Positions 18,755-27,638 of a stretch of 64,000 bases of DNA are shown piece by piece; the first letter of the stretch is position 1; every line of letters begins with the position of its first letter. Origin of the DNA: JANWXD01 sp037446115. GTDB lineage: Bacteria > Acidobacteriota > Terriglobia > Bryobacterales > Bryobacteraceae. Below the pieces are notes generated by a model. That model was not told where the DNA came from. It searched no databases and worked only from the letters and a program-made list of their open reading frames with translations. Made by a program: the position numbers and the translations under genes. The stretch lies in assembly GCA_037446115.1 (NCBI GenBank), contig JBBIJF010000003.1:159965-223964 (forward strand). The letters run 5' to 3'.

Positions 18755-19150
18755 TTACCGCTTGGAGAATTGGAACCGCTTGCGCGCGCCCTTCTGCCCG
18801 TACTTCTTCCGCTCGTGTTTGCGCGGATCGCGGGTCAGAAAGCCGAGCTCCTTCAGTTTGGCGCGCAGTTCCGCGTTGAATTCCACCAGCGCCCGCGCAA
18901 TTCCCAGTCGCGCCGCGCCGGCCTGCCCGCTGATGCCCCCTCCGTCGGCCAGAATCACCACGTCGAACTTGTCGGCCGTCTCCGTCGCCAGCAGCGGCTG
19001 CCGCACGACCGTGCGCGTCGCCTCGGTGGGGAAATACTCTTCAAACGGGCGGTGATTGACGGTGATCTGCCCTTTGCCCGGCCGCAAAAACACTCGCGCC
19101 ACCGCCGACTTCCGCCGGCCTGTTCCCAGATACTGTACCAGTGTCGCCAC
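18755..19150 (-). CDS. rpsI: 30S ribosomal protein S9
   Basis: A 131-residue uS9 with the diagnostic YLGTGRRKSAVARVFLRPG start, the GGGISGQAGAARLGIARAL core and the basic C-terminus ending in RKRFQFSKR, whose Lys-Arg reaches the P-site tRNA. Lies 17 bases behind rplM, the usual L13-S9 pair. Confidence 0.97.
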   Translation of the reverse strand: MATLVQYLGTGRRKSAVARVFLRPGKGQITVNHRPFEEYFPTEATRTVVRQPLLATETADKFDVVILADGGGISGQAGAARLGIARALVEFNAELRAKLKELGFLTRDPRKHERKKYGQKGARKRFQFSKR

Positions 19151-19167
19151 GCGCTCCGTCCTCTTTC

Positions 19168-19605
19168 CTAATCTCCCGCCACCGGAATCGGAATCGGTTT
19201 CTGGGCCTGATGGGGATGCTGGGGGCCGGCATAAACCCGCAGCTTCCGGTACATCTGCTTACCGAGTTTCGTCTTCGGCAGCATTCCGTAAATGGCGTCC
19301 TCGACCAACTTCACCGGCTGCCGGGCGCGGCGCTGTCGCGCCGTCTCTTCGATCAGGCCGCCCGGATAGCCGGAATGCCGCCGGTAAATTTTCTGGTCTT
19401 CCTTCCGGCCCGTCAGCCTCACCTTGGCCGCATTGATCACCACCACGTGATCTCCGGTGTCGAGAAACGGGGTGTAGCCGGGCTTGTGTTTGCCCATCAA
19501 CAGGGTAGCCGCTTTGGTGGCGATCCGGCCCAGTACCGCGTTGTCTGCATCCAGCAGGTACCACCGCCGCTCGATCTGCCCCGCCGACGGAAATGTAGTG
19601 CTCAT
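19168..19605 (-). CDS. rplM: 50S ribosomal protein L13
   Basis: A 145-residue uL13, recognised by RRWYLLDADNAVLGRIATKAA, GDHVVVINAAKVRLTG and the C-terminal GPQHPHQAQKP. First gene of the translation block. No Shine-Dalgarno sequence precedes the ATG, and a TATAGT box ends only about six bases upstream, so the mRNA may be leaderless. Confidence 0.97.
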   Translation of the reverse strand: MSTTFPSAGQIERRWYLLDADNAVLGRIATKAATLLMGKHKPGYTPFLDTGDHVVVINAAKVRLTGRKEDQKIYRRHSGYPGGLIEETARQRRARQPVKLVEDAIYGMLPKTKLGKQMYRKLRVYAGPQHPHQAQKPIPIPVAGD

Positions 19606-19611
19606 GGACAG

Positions 19612-19639
19612 ACTATACCTCTGTGCGTCTCCAAAACAA
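19612..19639 (-). promoter_or_regulatory. Putative promoter of the rplM-frr block
   Basis: Read on the minus strand, TTGTTT (19639-19634) and TATAGT (19617-19612) are spaced by 16 bases. Transcription would start at about 19605, the A of the rplM ATG, giving a leaderless message. The -35 match is only 3 of 6. Confidence 0.4.
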
Positions 19640-19832
19640 TCAGACTAGCCGACGCAACCTGCCCCTGTCAAATCCGGGGTGATGGTTGGTAGCGGTTTAC
19701 TCGCTCCGATTGAATGGCTTCGCAGGAGGATCAACAGGCGACGCACGTCGTCCGTTTCTCGGGCGAACTATCTGCCCATCTCTTTCCCCGGCTGCCGCCG
19801 GTTGTCGGCTAGCATGGCCTAGGAGGCCCGAA

Positions 19833-20729
19833 ATGGAGCAGGTCCGCGTCGGATTCATCGGTTTCGGTGAGGTCGGAGAGGTGTTGTCCCGCAGGATGCT
19901 CGAGCATGGGGCGGAAGTCTCGGCGTTTGATATCCGGCTTGACGACGAGGCGGCCCGCCGCGACCTCGAGGTGCGCAACCCCGGAGTCCGCTTCGCTCCG
20001 CTGCCGGTCGTGGTTCGTGACGCGGCCTACGTCGTGGCGGCCGTCCCCACACAGGCCGCCCGGACCGTCGCGGCGCAAGCCGCCACCTACCTCCGCACGG
20101 GCCAGGTCTACCTGGATCTGGCCACGACTTGCCCCACACTCAAGCAGGAAATCGCGGGCCTGATCACGCCCAGCGGAGCCGTCTTCGTCGAAGGCGCCAT
20201 TCTCGACGCCGTCGGGGTCGCCGGTCCGGCGGCGCAGATCCTTACCGGGGGGCCGGAGGGGATCGAGGCGGCCGCACTGCTCTGCCGTCTGGGTCTCAAT
20301 GCGCGATTTTATTCTCCGGAAGTCGGTCAGGCCTCCCTGTTCAAGATGTTGCGAAGCATCTTCTCGAAGGGACTCGAAGCCCTGATTCTGGAAATGATGG
20401 TCGCGGCGGATCGCGCCGGCATCGCCGACGGCCTCTGGGAAGACGTCACGGCCTTCATGAGGCGCCGCCCGTTTGAGGAGATTGCCGCTAACTGGGTGCG
20501 AACCCACCCCGGCGCCTGCGAGCGCCGTTACTGGGAACTCGTACAGGTGCGCCAGACTGTTCGCGAACTCGGGCTGGATCCGCTCATGACGCAGGCTGCG
20601 GAAACCTTCTTCGAGCGGTCCCGCTGGTTAGGCTTCTCTCAGGCTTTTTCGGAGTCCCCGGCTGCGGCCGAGCAAGTCATCCGTTTCATGTCGCAGCGCC
20701 TGGCCGGAGCCGGAGATCACTGCAAGTAG
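19833..20729 (+). CDS. NAD(P)-dependent oxidoreductase, 6-phosphogluconate dehydrogenase-like with DUF1932
   Basis: A 298-residue beta-hydroxyacid dehydrogenase relative. The N-terminal Rossmann motif is VGFIGFGEVGEVLSRRM (residues ~4-20). The C-terminal half, with SLFKMLRSIFSKGLEALILEMMVAADRAG, matches the DUF1932 helical domain found behind NAD-binding 6PGDH domains; the lysine in LFKMLRS sits where the catalytic Lys lies in this superfamily. The start has an excellent AGGAGG seven bases upstream. Substrate unknown. The 3' end overlaps the convergent sulfatase gene by 13 bases. Confidence 0.8.
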   Translation: MEQVRVGFIGFGEVGEVLSRRMLEHGAEVSAFDIRLDDEAARRDLEVRNPGVRFAPLPVVVRDAAYVVAAVPTQAARTVAAQAATYLRTGQVYLDLATTCPTLKQEIAGLITPSGAVFVEGAILDAVGVAGPAAQILTGGPEGIEAAALLCRLGLNARFYSPEVGQASLFKMLRSIFSKGLEALILEMMVAADRAGIADGLWEDVTAFMRRRPFEEIAANWVRTHPGACERRYWELVQVRQTVRELGLDPLMTQAAETFFERSRWLGFSQAFSESPAAAEQVIRFMSQRLAGAGDHCK

Positions 20730-22072
20730 CCGAGACTGCGCAGCACTTCCACGTCTTCCTCGGTCATGACGGAGGCGCCCGGACCGCGGTACGTCGCCCG
20801 GAACCACTGATCGAGCTGCGCCGTCTCGCGCTCGAAGTCAGCGCTTCTCGGTCGAATGACCGAGGGCCGCAGCTCGAAGGGATCCTCTTGCAGGTTGTAC
20901 GCCGCCAGCCTCTTGGACCCGGGCGTCCAGATGAGCTTGCGGGCGCCTTCCGTGGTCCCGATGCGCAGAGGCCCCTCCCGCGAATCCGTCCACAGCCACG
21001 CCAGCCACTGCGGGAAAAAGCCCTTCTTGCCGGCAAACGTCAGGTAGCGGATAGGACGCTGGAGCGGCGGCTCGTCGGTCAGCAAGCTGTTCGCCAGACT
21101 GCGCCCTGAAAAGGCCGCCTTGAGCTTCGCCCGCACCTCCTGGTCCTCGACCACCAGATCCACAATCGTCGGCGTGATGTCCAGCAGGGAGACCGGCCGC
21201 TCTTCCACCTGCCCGCCGGCAATGCGCTGCGGAAAACGGAAGATCAAGGGAATGTGCACGATGTTCTGATACAGGTGCCGGCCGTGTCCCACGTAGTTGT
21301 GTTCGCCGAGGCTCTCCCCATGATCCGCGGTGAGCACCACCAAAGTCGAATCGCGCAGCCCGAGGCGGTCAAGACTCGCCACCAGACGGCCCACCCAGTA
21401 GTCCGTGTAGGCCACCTCCGAGTCGTACCGCTGAATGCGATCCCGCATCTCCGCGCTCGCGGCGGGGCGGGGCTGTCCCTCGCTGCGCTTCAGTTTGGAG
21501 AACTTCATCCGGTATTCGTACGGAGAATGCGGGTCGAAAAAGTGGACCCAGAGAAAGAACCGTTCGCCGTGGTTGTCTTCCAGCCACCGGATGGCGGCCG
21601 GCGTCACATCTTCCGCATGCCGCATGGAGTTGAACAGCTGGTAGCGCCTCGGGAGATCTTCATCGTAGCGGTCGAACCAGCGACCGAGATGAGTCAGACG
21701 CGTCGTGAGCGGCCACGCGCTGACAAACGCCGCGGTCCGATAACCGTGGCGTCGCAGTACTTGCGGCAGGAAGACCAGCGACGACTCCTCTCGCGGAGCA
21801 ACTCCGTTACGAATGGCGCCATGCTCCTGCGGATACCGGCTCGTCAGCAGCGAGATATGAGCGGGACCCGTCAGGGGAATGGCCGTGTGAGCCCGTGCGA
21901 ACCGCACGCCCTCAGCCGCCAGAGCGTCAATGTTCGGGCTGGTTTCCAGGTGATAGCCGTAGCAGGAAAGATGATCCGCGCGCAGCGTGTCCACTGTGAT
22001 CAGCAGAACGTTCGGCGACGCCTTCAGGATGCAGGCCGCCAGAGCGAGTCCCGCTGCGTGCTTCCACAACAC
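20717..22072 (-). CDS. Exported sulfatase-superfamily hydrolase lacking the FGly cysteine
   Basis: A 451-residue alkaline-phosphatase-fold protein with a hydrophobic N-terminus (start GTG 22072) and metal ligands in NVLLITVDTLRADHLSCYG and VVLTADHGESLGEH. Where sulfatases have C/S-x-P-x-R (the formylglycine site) this protein has T68-G-P-A-H, so it cannot carry formylglycine; Thr may be the nucleophile, as in phosphatase/phosphotransferase members of the superfamily. The N-terminal hydrophobic stretch suggests export. Phosphonate, phosphate or sulfate ester substrates are all possible. Confidence 0.8.
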   Translation of the reverse strand: MLWKHAAGLALAACILKASPNVLLITVDTLRADHLSCYGYHLETSPNIDALAAEGVRFARAHTAIPLTGPAHISLLTSRYPQEHGAIRNGVAPREESSLVFLPQVLRRHGYRTAAFVSAWPLTTRLTHLGRWFDRYDEDLPRRYQLFNSMRHAEDVTPAAIRWLEDNHGERFFLWVHFFDPHSPYEYRMKFSKLKRSEGQPRPAASAEMRDRIQRYDSEVAYTDYWVGRLVASLDRLGLRDSTLVVLTADHGESLGEHNYVGHGRHLYQNIVHIPLIFRFPQRIAGGQVEERPVSLLDITPTIVDLVVEDQEVRAKLKAAFSGRSLANSLLTDEPPLQRPIRYLTFAGKKGFFPQWLAWLWTDSREGPLRIGTTEGARKLIWTPGSKRLAAYNLQEDPFELRPSVIRPRSADFERETAQLDQWFRATYRGPGASVMTEEDVEVLRSLGYLQ

Positions 22073-22105
22073 ACCTCCACTCTACCACCCCCGCTCCGGC
22101 GGCGA

Positions 22106-23467
22106 TCATCGGATCAGCGGCAGGCGGGGGCGGAATGGACCGGGCAGTTTTGGCGGCGTGATGCGGCGCTCGAACTCCGCTGCGAGTTCCGCCAGGCGGG
22201 TGACCAGCTGCGGGTGATCGCACCACAGATTCACGCGCTCGCCCGGGTCTTCGGCAAGGTTGTACAACTCCGGCGGGTCGCACCGCTTCGGGGGGCCTGG
22301 CCCGAACAGCTTCAACTCGCGGCGGTAAAGATGCAGCTTCCAATCCCCGGAGCGAACCGCGTGAATCCGCTCGCCATGGTAGTAGAAGTACTCCGAGTGT
22401 AAGGTTGCGGACCTCCCTTCAAACGCCGGTGCAAGGCTCCTGCCGTCAATCACACGATCTCCAGGGAGCTCACCTCCTGCCAGCTCGATCAATGTGGGAA
22501 AGATGTCCATCACCGTGGCGATTCCCGTGTACACCGTGCCCGGCCGGATCCGCCCCGGCCACCGCGCCACCAGGGGCACTCGCACGCCCCCTTCCCACGT
22601 CGTCCCTTTGCCTCCGCGAAAAGGTCCTGCGCTGCCGCCTCGGGAGCCTTTGCCGATGGCCGGCCCGTTATCGCTAGTAAACAAGACCAGCGTCTCTTCT
22701 TCCAGCCCCAGACGGCTGAGCCCGCGCAGCAAACGCCCGGTGTGGAAGTCCATCTCTTCGACCACGTCCCCGTACAGTCCTCCCTTTGAGCGCCCGCGGA
22801 AGTCCGCCGAGACATGCAAGGGAACATGGGGCATGGTGTGTGCCAGGTAGAGGAAAAACGGGCGGTCGTGGTTCTTCTCGATAAAACGGATCGCCTCGTC
22901 CGTGTAGCGGCGCGTCAGCGTCTGCTGCTCCACCGGCCACTCGATTGGTTCGTTGTTCCGCCACAACCGCAGCCGGTGAAAGTCCGGAGGTCGCAGATTC
23001 ATGTCGTTGCTCCACAGCAGACCGTAGTAGTAATCGAATCCGTGCCGTAGCGGCCGGTACGGTTCTCCTCCGCCAAGGTGCCACTTGCCGATACAGGCCG
23101 TGGCGTAGCCGAGACGCCGAAGCACGGTTGCAACGGAAAGCTCGGTTTCCGGAAGACCAAACCGGTCGCCGGGATGCAGCACCCGGATGACGCCGGTGCG
23201 GATCGGATACCGTCCTGTCAGCAGCGCGGCCCGGCTCGGACTGCACACCGGGGTGGCGTAGAAGCTGGTGAATCGCGCACCGCCGGCCGCCATGGCGTCC
23301 AGATGCGGAGTCCGGATCACGGGGCTTCCGTATACCCCCAGGTCCCCGTATCCGAGATCGTCCGCCACGATAAGCAGAAAATTCGGGGGCCGGCTCCTCG
23401 CCGGCAGGCGGCCTGCGGCAAGAATCCCCGCAAGCGCCGACGGCAGTTGCCTCCTGGAGATGCGCAC
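22106..23467 (-). CDS. Exported arylsulfatase-type sulfatase
   Basis: A 453-residue sulfatase with a complete formylglycine motif, C75-S-P-S-R-A-A-L-L-T-G-R, metal ligands in NFLLIVADDLGYGDLG (Asp-Asp pair) and LFTSDNGPAIG, and the catalytic lysine region ACIGKWHLG. The N-terminus MRISRRQLPSALAGILAAG resembles a Tat or lipoprotein-like export signal. Cleaves sulfate esters, probably from sulfated glycans, after Cys-to-FGly maturation. Starts at GTG 23467; 33 bases separate it from the downstream sulfatase-like gene, forming an operon. Confidence 0.9.
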   Translation of the reverse strand: MRISRRQLPSALAGILAAGRLPARSRPPNFLLIVADDLGYGDLGVYGSPVIRTPHLDAMAAGGARFTSFYATPVCSPSRAALLTGRYPIRTGVIRVLHPGDRFGLPETELSVATVLRRLGYATACIGKWHLGGGEPYRPLRHGFDYYYGLLWSNDMNLRPPDFHRLRLWRNNEPIEWPVEQQTLTRRYTDEAIRFIEKNHDRPFFLYLAHTMPHVPLHVSADFRGRSKGGLYGDVVEEMDFHTGRLLRGLSRLGLEEETLVLFTSDNGPAIGKGSRGGSAGPFRGGKGTTWEGGVRVPLVARWPGRIRPGTVYTGIATVMDIFPTLIELAGGELPGDRVIDGRSLAPAFEGRSATLHSEYFYYHGERIHAVRSGDWKLHLYRRELKLFGPGPPKRCDPPELYNLAEDPGERVNLWCDHPQLVTRLAELAAEFERRITPPKLPGPFRPRLPLIR

Positions 23468-23670
23468 TTTCCTCCACCTTAGTGGCCGGCGCGTTGCGGC
23501 GTCAACTTGCGGCGCTCGGCGGTGAATAAAGGGCCGGCCGTTTTCTGCCGATTACCCACTGCAGGGCGTGCCGCGACCCTCCCGCTCGCGCTACTTGCAG
23601 GCGTTCTGGTCCGGAGAAAGACAGTTCCCTCTGACACCGGGCCGCGACAGCACCTGTCGGTCAGACGGTC

Positions 23671-24675
23671 ATGAAGTGGACCCTGCTCGAGCTGGCGCGC
23701 ACGTTGCTCCACAACGGAGCCGCGGCCCAGGCTCCCTACCTCCACGTCATTCAACTGCTGCTCCAAGGCATCCGGTTGCACGCCGTGCCGGGCGACGCGG
23801 CCGACTACGACAAGTTCTGCCGGGATCTCAAAGCCATCGAAGATGCCGTGGCCGAGCACCCGCCCGCAGCGCGCCTGCATTTCCTGAGCGGCGCCGCGCT
23901 GAAAGCTCTCGAGGAGTACAACCGCCGTACGGCCTGGTTTGCCCGCCAGCGCAGCGTCGAGCTTCAGGCGATCGTCTCGCTGCTGAATAAGACGATTGCG
24001 GAACTGTGCAAGGGCGCCGAAAGCACGGTCGTGCGCCTGCAGGACATCGAAAGGCAACTGGAGAAAGCAGAGGCCATCGAAGACATCCGCTTGGCGAAAC
24101 TGCGCCTCTCGGAATGCCTCGAGGGGCTGCGCGAAGAATCCCTGCGCCAGCGCGAAGAGGGACGGCGCGCGATTCAGCGCCTCAAGGCCGCCGTCAAACA
24201 GGCGCCGCGCGCGCCAACCTCCGGCTCTGAGGATGCCACGACCGGCCTCTTGGGTCCCGGAGAGGCCGAGCAACGCCTGGCCGAAGCCATCTACGAGCGC
24301 GCTCCCATCTTTACTGCCGTCTTTGTCATCACGAACATGCACTCCATCAACGCCCGCTACGGCTACGCCACGGGCGATCAAATCCTGCGCCTTTACGCCG
24401 AGCACCTGGCGCGGAGCTTCCCCGGCGATGCTCTTTTCCGCTGGTCCGGACCTTCGTTTCTCGCTCTCCTCCGCCGCGTGGGCACACTCGAGCAGGTGCG
24501 CCAGGAAGCGGCCTCGATCGCGGCCAGGCGCCTGGAGCACACCCTTCCGCGCGGGACGCGTACCGTGCTGCTGACGCCTTCGGCGACGTCGTGGGTCTTC
24601 CCTCCCGCCGATTCGCTCGCCGCTCTCATCGAGAAGATCGAACGCTTCGTCGCTTCCCACTCAGCCTCGGCCTGA
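23671..24675 (+). CDS. Degenerate GGDEF-domain protein
   Basis: A 334-residue protein. Residues ~1-110 are helical and unrecognised, ~105-180 form a coiled coil rich in Glu/Arg/Leu, and ~186-330 a GGDEF domain: the entry motif DATTGLLG (188-195) and NMHSINARYGYATGDQILRL-type helix are preserved, but the active-site loop reads SGPSF (259-263) instead of GGDEF. It therefore should not make cyclic-di-GMP; a role as a GTP/c-di-GMP sensor or scaffold is inferred. Its last 15 bases overlap the convergent YkgJ gene. Confidence 0.75.
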   Translation: MKWTLLELARTLLHNGAAAQAPYLHVIQLLLQGIRLHAVPGDAADYDKFCRDLKAIEDAVAEHPPAARLHFLSGAALKALEEYNRRTAWFARQRSVELQAIVSLLNKTIAELCKGAESTVVRLQDIERQLEKAEAIEDIRLAKLRLSECLEGLREESLRQREEGRRAIQRLKAAVKQAPRAPTSGSEDATTGLLGPGEAEQRLAEAIYERAPIFTAVFVITNMHSINARYGYATGDQILRLYAEHLARSFPGDALFRWSGPSFLALLRRVGTLEQVRQEAASIAARRLEHTLPRGTRTVLLTPSATSWVFPPADSLAALIEKIERFVASHSASA

Positions 24676-25113
24676 GCCGATCCTGCCGCCGTAGAGCGCC
24701 GGATACGCCTCCCGCATCTCAGCGGAAGCGCGCAGCACGGAGCTGAGTGGTATCAGCGGTCCCTGCCCGATGCCAGGACACTGCTCACGGGCCTGCCGCC
24801 AGGCGGCTCGCGTCTCCACCAGCTCCGGCCAGAAGGGATAGGCCCGGCACTGCGTCGGCTTCACGGGATGAATGGCACAGCCGTCGTCGCGCAGGAAGGG
24901 ACACGGGGAGTCTCCGGACTTGCGCAGGCGCAACAGGCGGCGCGTACGGTACACGTAGCGGGCCTCGAACTCCTCCGGACTCATCTTGAGCCACGCCGCC
25001 GCCCGTCGCAGATCGTCTTCGGTCAGGTAGACGAAACCGCTCGCCCGGCAGCAGGCGGTGCAGCCGGGCTGACATCTGAAGCGGAAGCCGTCGGCTCGTA
25101 TCACGGCACTCAC
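24661..25113 (-). CDS. YkgJ-family cysteine cluster protein
   Basis: A 150-residue protein with the conserved Cys pattern C14-x3-C18-x2-C21-C22 (CQPGCTACCR) followed by CPFLRDDGCAIHPVKPTQCRAYPFW, the signature of the zinc- or iron-chelating YkgJ/UPF0153 family. The function of the family is not established. It starts at GTG 25113, sharing GTGA with the stop of the xylanase gene upstream, so it is co-translated with it. Confidence 0.88.
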   Translation of the reverse strand: MSAVIRADGFRFRCQPGCTACCRASGFVYLTEDDLRRAAAWLKMSPEEFEARYVYRTRRLLRLRKSGDSPCPFLRDDGCAIHPVKPTQCRAYPFWPELVETRAAWRQAREQCPGIGQGPLIPLSSVLRASAEMREAYPALYGGRIGSGRG

Positions 25114-27608
25114 TCGATGGCGACGGTGACCCCGTCCTGGCTCACCAAACCGCCCGCCGCAACCGCGAGCGGCACCGCCGCGCCTGACGGAGCTTCATGG
25201 GGAACCCGCACATTGAGCTGTACGACGCCGGGATAGACCAGACCCGCCCAGTTGTCCGCAAAACGGCTCTCGACGCCTCCGACGGTCACGACCACCGGCA
25301 GCACAGGCTGCGGATGGTCGGGAGCCACCGGCAAAAGCCCGTCTTCGACTTGCGGCGCCGTCAACCCGGCCCCCGTGATCCAGAAACTGATGAACTTTCC
25401 CTTTTGGGCCCTCCGCTCCGGACTATTCAACGACGTGCTGCCGTCATCGCCCGTGTTCACGACGACTGCCGGTCCCCGCCCGCTCGAATCCAACGTGAAG
25501 ATGCCCGGCGCCGCCGGGGCGACAGGCAACGTCACGGGGTTGGAGCGGAGGCCTAAATACTCAACCACGACCGACGTGCTTCCGGAGACGGTGTGCGGTA
25601 CGATGGCGCTCGCCTGCCCGGCGAGTGAGTAGATCATCGGACCAGCCAGACGGTCGAAGAGCACCCGCGTATCGCCCACAATCCGCGGCAGCCGCCCCGA
25701 GGCGTCATAACCCGCCACTGCAAGGGACGCCGGGCCGAATCCCCGACCGAAGATCGTCACGATCTCCCCCGGCGCCACCGCGCCGCCCCGGAAACTCGCC
25801 GCGTTGACCACGCCTTCGACGCTAATCGCCGGAGGTTCCTGCCTGCCGGCTATCAGGTAATTGGCCTCGCCAGCAGTTACTTTCAGTGGGTAACTGCGCG
25901 TGGTTCCGCCCACCGTGACTTCCACCTCGTAGTCACCCAGAAAGCCCCGCGTGCGAAAAATGCCGTCGTCGCCCGCCGTGCCGGTCACGTCGGTCCACCA
26001 TTTCCGGAAAACCAGCTCCTGCCAGACTTCCCCGTTCGGCTTGATGGTCCAGTCGCGCCGGTACATGGCTGCCTCCGGCCGCCAGTGACGGCTTTCCCAG
26101 AACCCCCACATCAGAAAACCTTTCACCGCGGGGTGGCTGAAACACACCGTCAGGAAATCCCGCGTGTATTCCGCCTGGATTTCTTCATCGCCCGGGCTGA
26201 CGTCGAATTCCGTAATCTGGAGCTCCTTGCCGAACCGGGCAAAGCGATCCAAAATCTCCAGCACGCGCTCCGGCGCCGTCAGGTTCTGGTTGAAATGGCC
26301 CTGCAGCCCGATCCCATCCAGGGGCGCCCCGGCGTCGAGAATCGCTCGGATCGTCGAATCGTAGAAATCCTGGTGCCGCACGTCCCAGCCGCCCGCTTCC
26401 ACGATGTTGAAGTCGTTGATGTACAGCTTGACGCCGGGATCGGCCTCGCGCGCTTTTTGAAACCAGACTGGAATCTCCCCGTCCCCGAGCAGCGCCTGCA
26501 CGTCCCGGCTCGTGTACGGCTCGTTGAGTACGTCCCACTCCGTCACCTTGCCCCGCGTCCAGCTCATGATCTCCGCGATATGCGCGTAGATCCGTTGCCG
26601 CAGTGCGTCGCGGTTCCCGGCGTTGAGCAAGCTCACCACGTCCGGAGGCAGATTGCCCCGGTCCGGCCAGATGATGTTGTGCCCGCGAATGTCCGTGATG
26701 CCGTGGGCCGGAAGCCACTCCAGCGCGAAGGCCGCCGAAGTGCGGCTCCAGGTTTCCCAGAACGGCCACTTCAGATCGTTCTCGAGCACGACCTTGTTAA
26801 ACAATTGCGGGATCATCTCCTGATATTTCCGGTCGGCCGGGCTCGTGCTCATCAGCCCCTGGCCCGCCACGGCGCTGCCGAATCCGAAGGCGTGCCGCTT
26901 CATGCGCACGCGCACTTGCGCCCCGGGGACCGGATTGCCGTTGTCGTCTCGCACTGCCACGACAATGTCCGCCTTGCGGATCTTCTCGATGCGCTCTTCC
27001 GCCGCCTTGCGCCAGGGAGCATCCGCCTCCCGTCCCGCATACGGCCATACGCTCAGACCCAATGCCCGGTAAGGCACGTTCGGCCCGTAGTTGAGAACCG
27101 ACAAGCCGCCGATCTCGATCTCCTGCGGCCCAAAGGTCACCCAGAAGCTGATGTTGTATCCGTCCGCCCCCATGCCGCTGTAGCTTTCGCGCATGGTGAA
27201 CGGGATCTCGACCTTTTTCCACTCCGCGCCTGCCCCGGTTGTGAACTCGGCCGATTTCGTCCACGGCTCCCGTCCCTTTTCCACGACGAAGGTCGTCAGG
27301 CCGACTCCGCGCGCGGAGCTGAGCGTCCGCATCCAGAAAACGGCCAGAACCGTGTCGCCGGCCGAAACCGGCCGCGTATTGAAGCAACGCGCGCGGATAT
27401 CCCACGGGTTGGCCGAATCAAACGGCGTGCGGATGCGCAAGGCGCGGTCGAAGCCGGGGCCGTTCACGCTCACCACCGTAAGGTTCTGCGCCGGCGCTCC
27501 GCTCATCGAAAAACAGGCCAGCGGATCCCCGGAGATGATCGAAGCCGGCTGTTGCGCCAGTGCCGCGACCGGCACCAGCAGCCCTCCCATCCACCAGCGG
27601 AGCCTCAT
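25110..27608 (-). CDS. Secreted GH10 endo-1,4-beta-xylanase with C-terminal TIGR03437 domain
   Basis: An 832-residue modular enzyme. Residues 1-19 are a signal peptide; ~25-175 look like a carbohydrate-binding beta-sandwich; ~200-540 are the GH10 catalytic barrel with acid/base Glu363 (WDVLNEP) and nucleophile Glu467 (ITEFD), plus NDLKWPFWE and GHNIIWP; ~545-590 are a small Ig-like linker; ~598-832 form the TIGR03437-type domain beginning VVNAASF and containing GEIVTIFGRGFGP. It hydrolyses xylan backbones outside the cell. The terminal domain is typical of Solibacter-like Acidobacteriota and probably mediates surface attachment or secretion. Confidence 0.93.
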   Translation of the reverse strand: MRLRWWMGGLLVPVAALAQQPASIISGDPLACFSMSGAPAQNLTVVSVNGPGFDRALRIRTPFDSANPWDIRARCFNTRPVSAGDTVLAVFWMRTLSSARGVGLTTFVVEKGREPWTKSAEFTTGAGAEWKKVEIPFTMRESYSGMGADGYNISFWVTFGPQEIEIGGLSVLNYGPNVPYRALGLSVWPYAGREADAPWRKAAEERIEKIRKADIVVAVRDDNGNPVPGAQVRVRMKRHAFGFGSAVAGQGLMSTSPADRKYQEMIPQLFNKVVLENDLKWPFWETWSRTSAAFALEWLPAHGITDIRGHNIIWPDRGNLPPDVVSLLNAGNRDALRQRIYAHIAEIMSWTRGKVTEWDVLNEPYTSRDVQALLGDGEIPVWFQKAREADPGVKLYINDFNIVEAGGWDVRHQDFYDSTIRAILDAGAPLDGIGLQGHFNQNLTAPERVLEILDRFARFGKELQITEFDVSPGDEEIQAEYTRDFLTVCFSHPAVKGFLMWGFWESRHWRPEAAMYRRDWTIKPNGEVWQELVFRKWWTDVTGTAGDDGIFRTRGFLGDYEVEVTVGGTTRSYPLKVTAGEANYLIAGRQEPPAISVEGVVNAASFRGGAVAPGEIVTIFGRGFGPASLAVAGYDASGRLPRIVGDTRVLFDRLAGPMIYSLAGQASAIVPHTVSGSTSVVVEYLGLRSNPVTLPVAPAAPGIFTLDSSGRGPAVVVNTGDDGSTSLNSPERRAQKGKFISFWITGAGLTAPQVEDGLLPVAPDHPQPVLPVVVTVGGVESRFADNWAGLVYPGVVQLNVRVPHEAPSGAAVPLAVAAGGLVSQDGVTVAIE

Positions 27609-27638
27609 TATCCGCTACTGTAATCAACCAGAGGCCGC

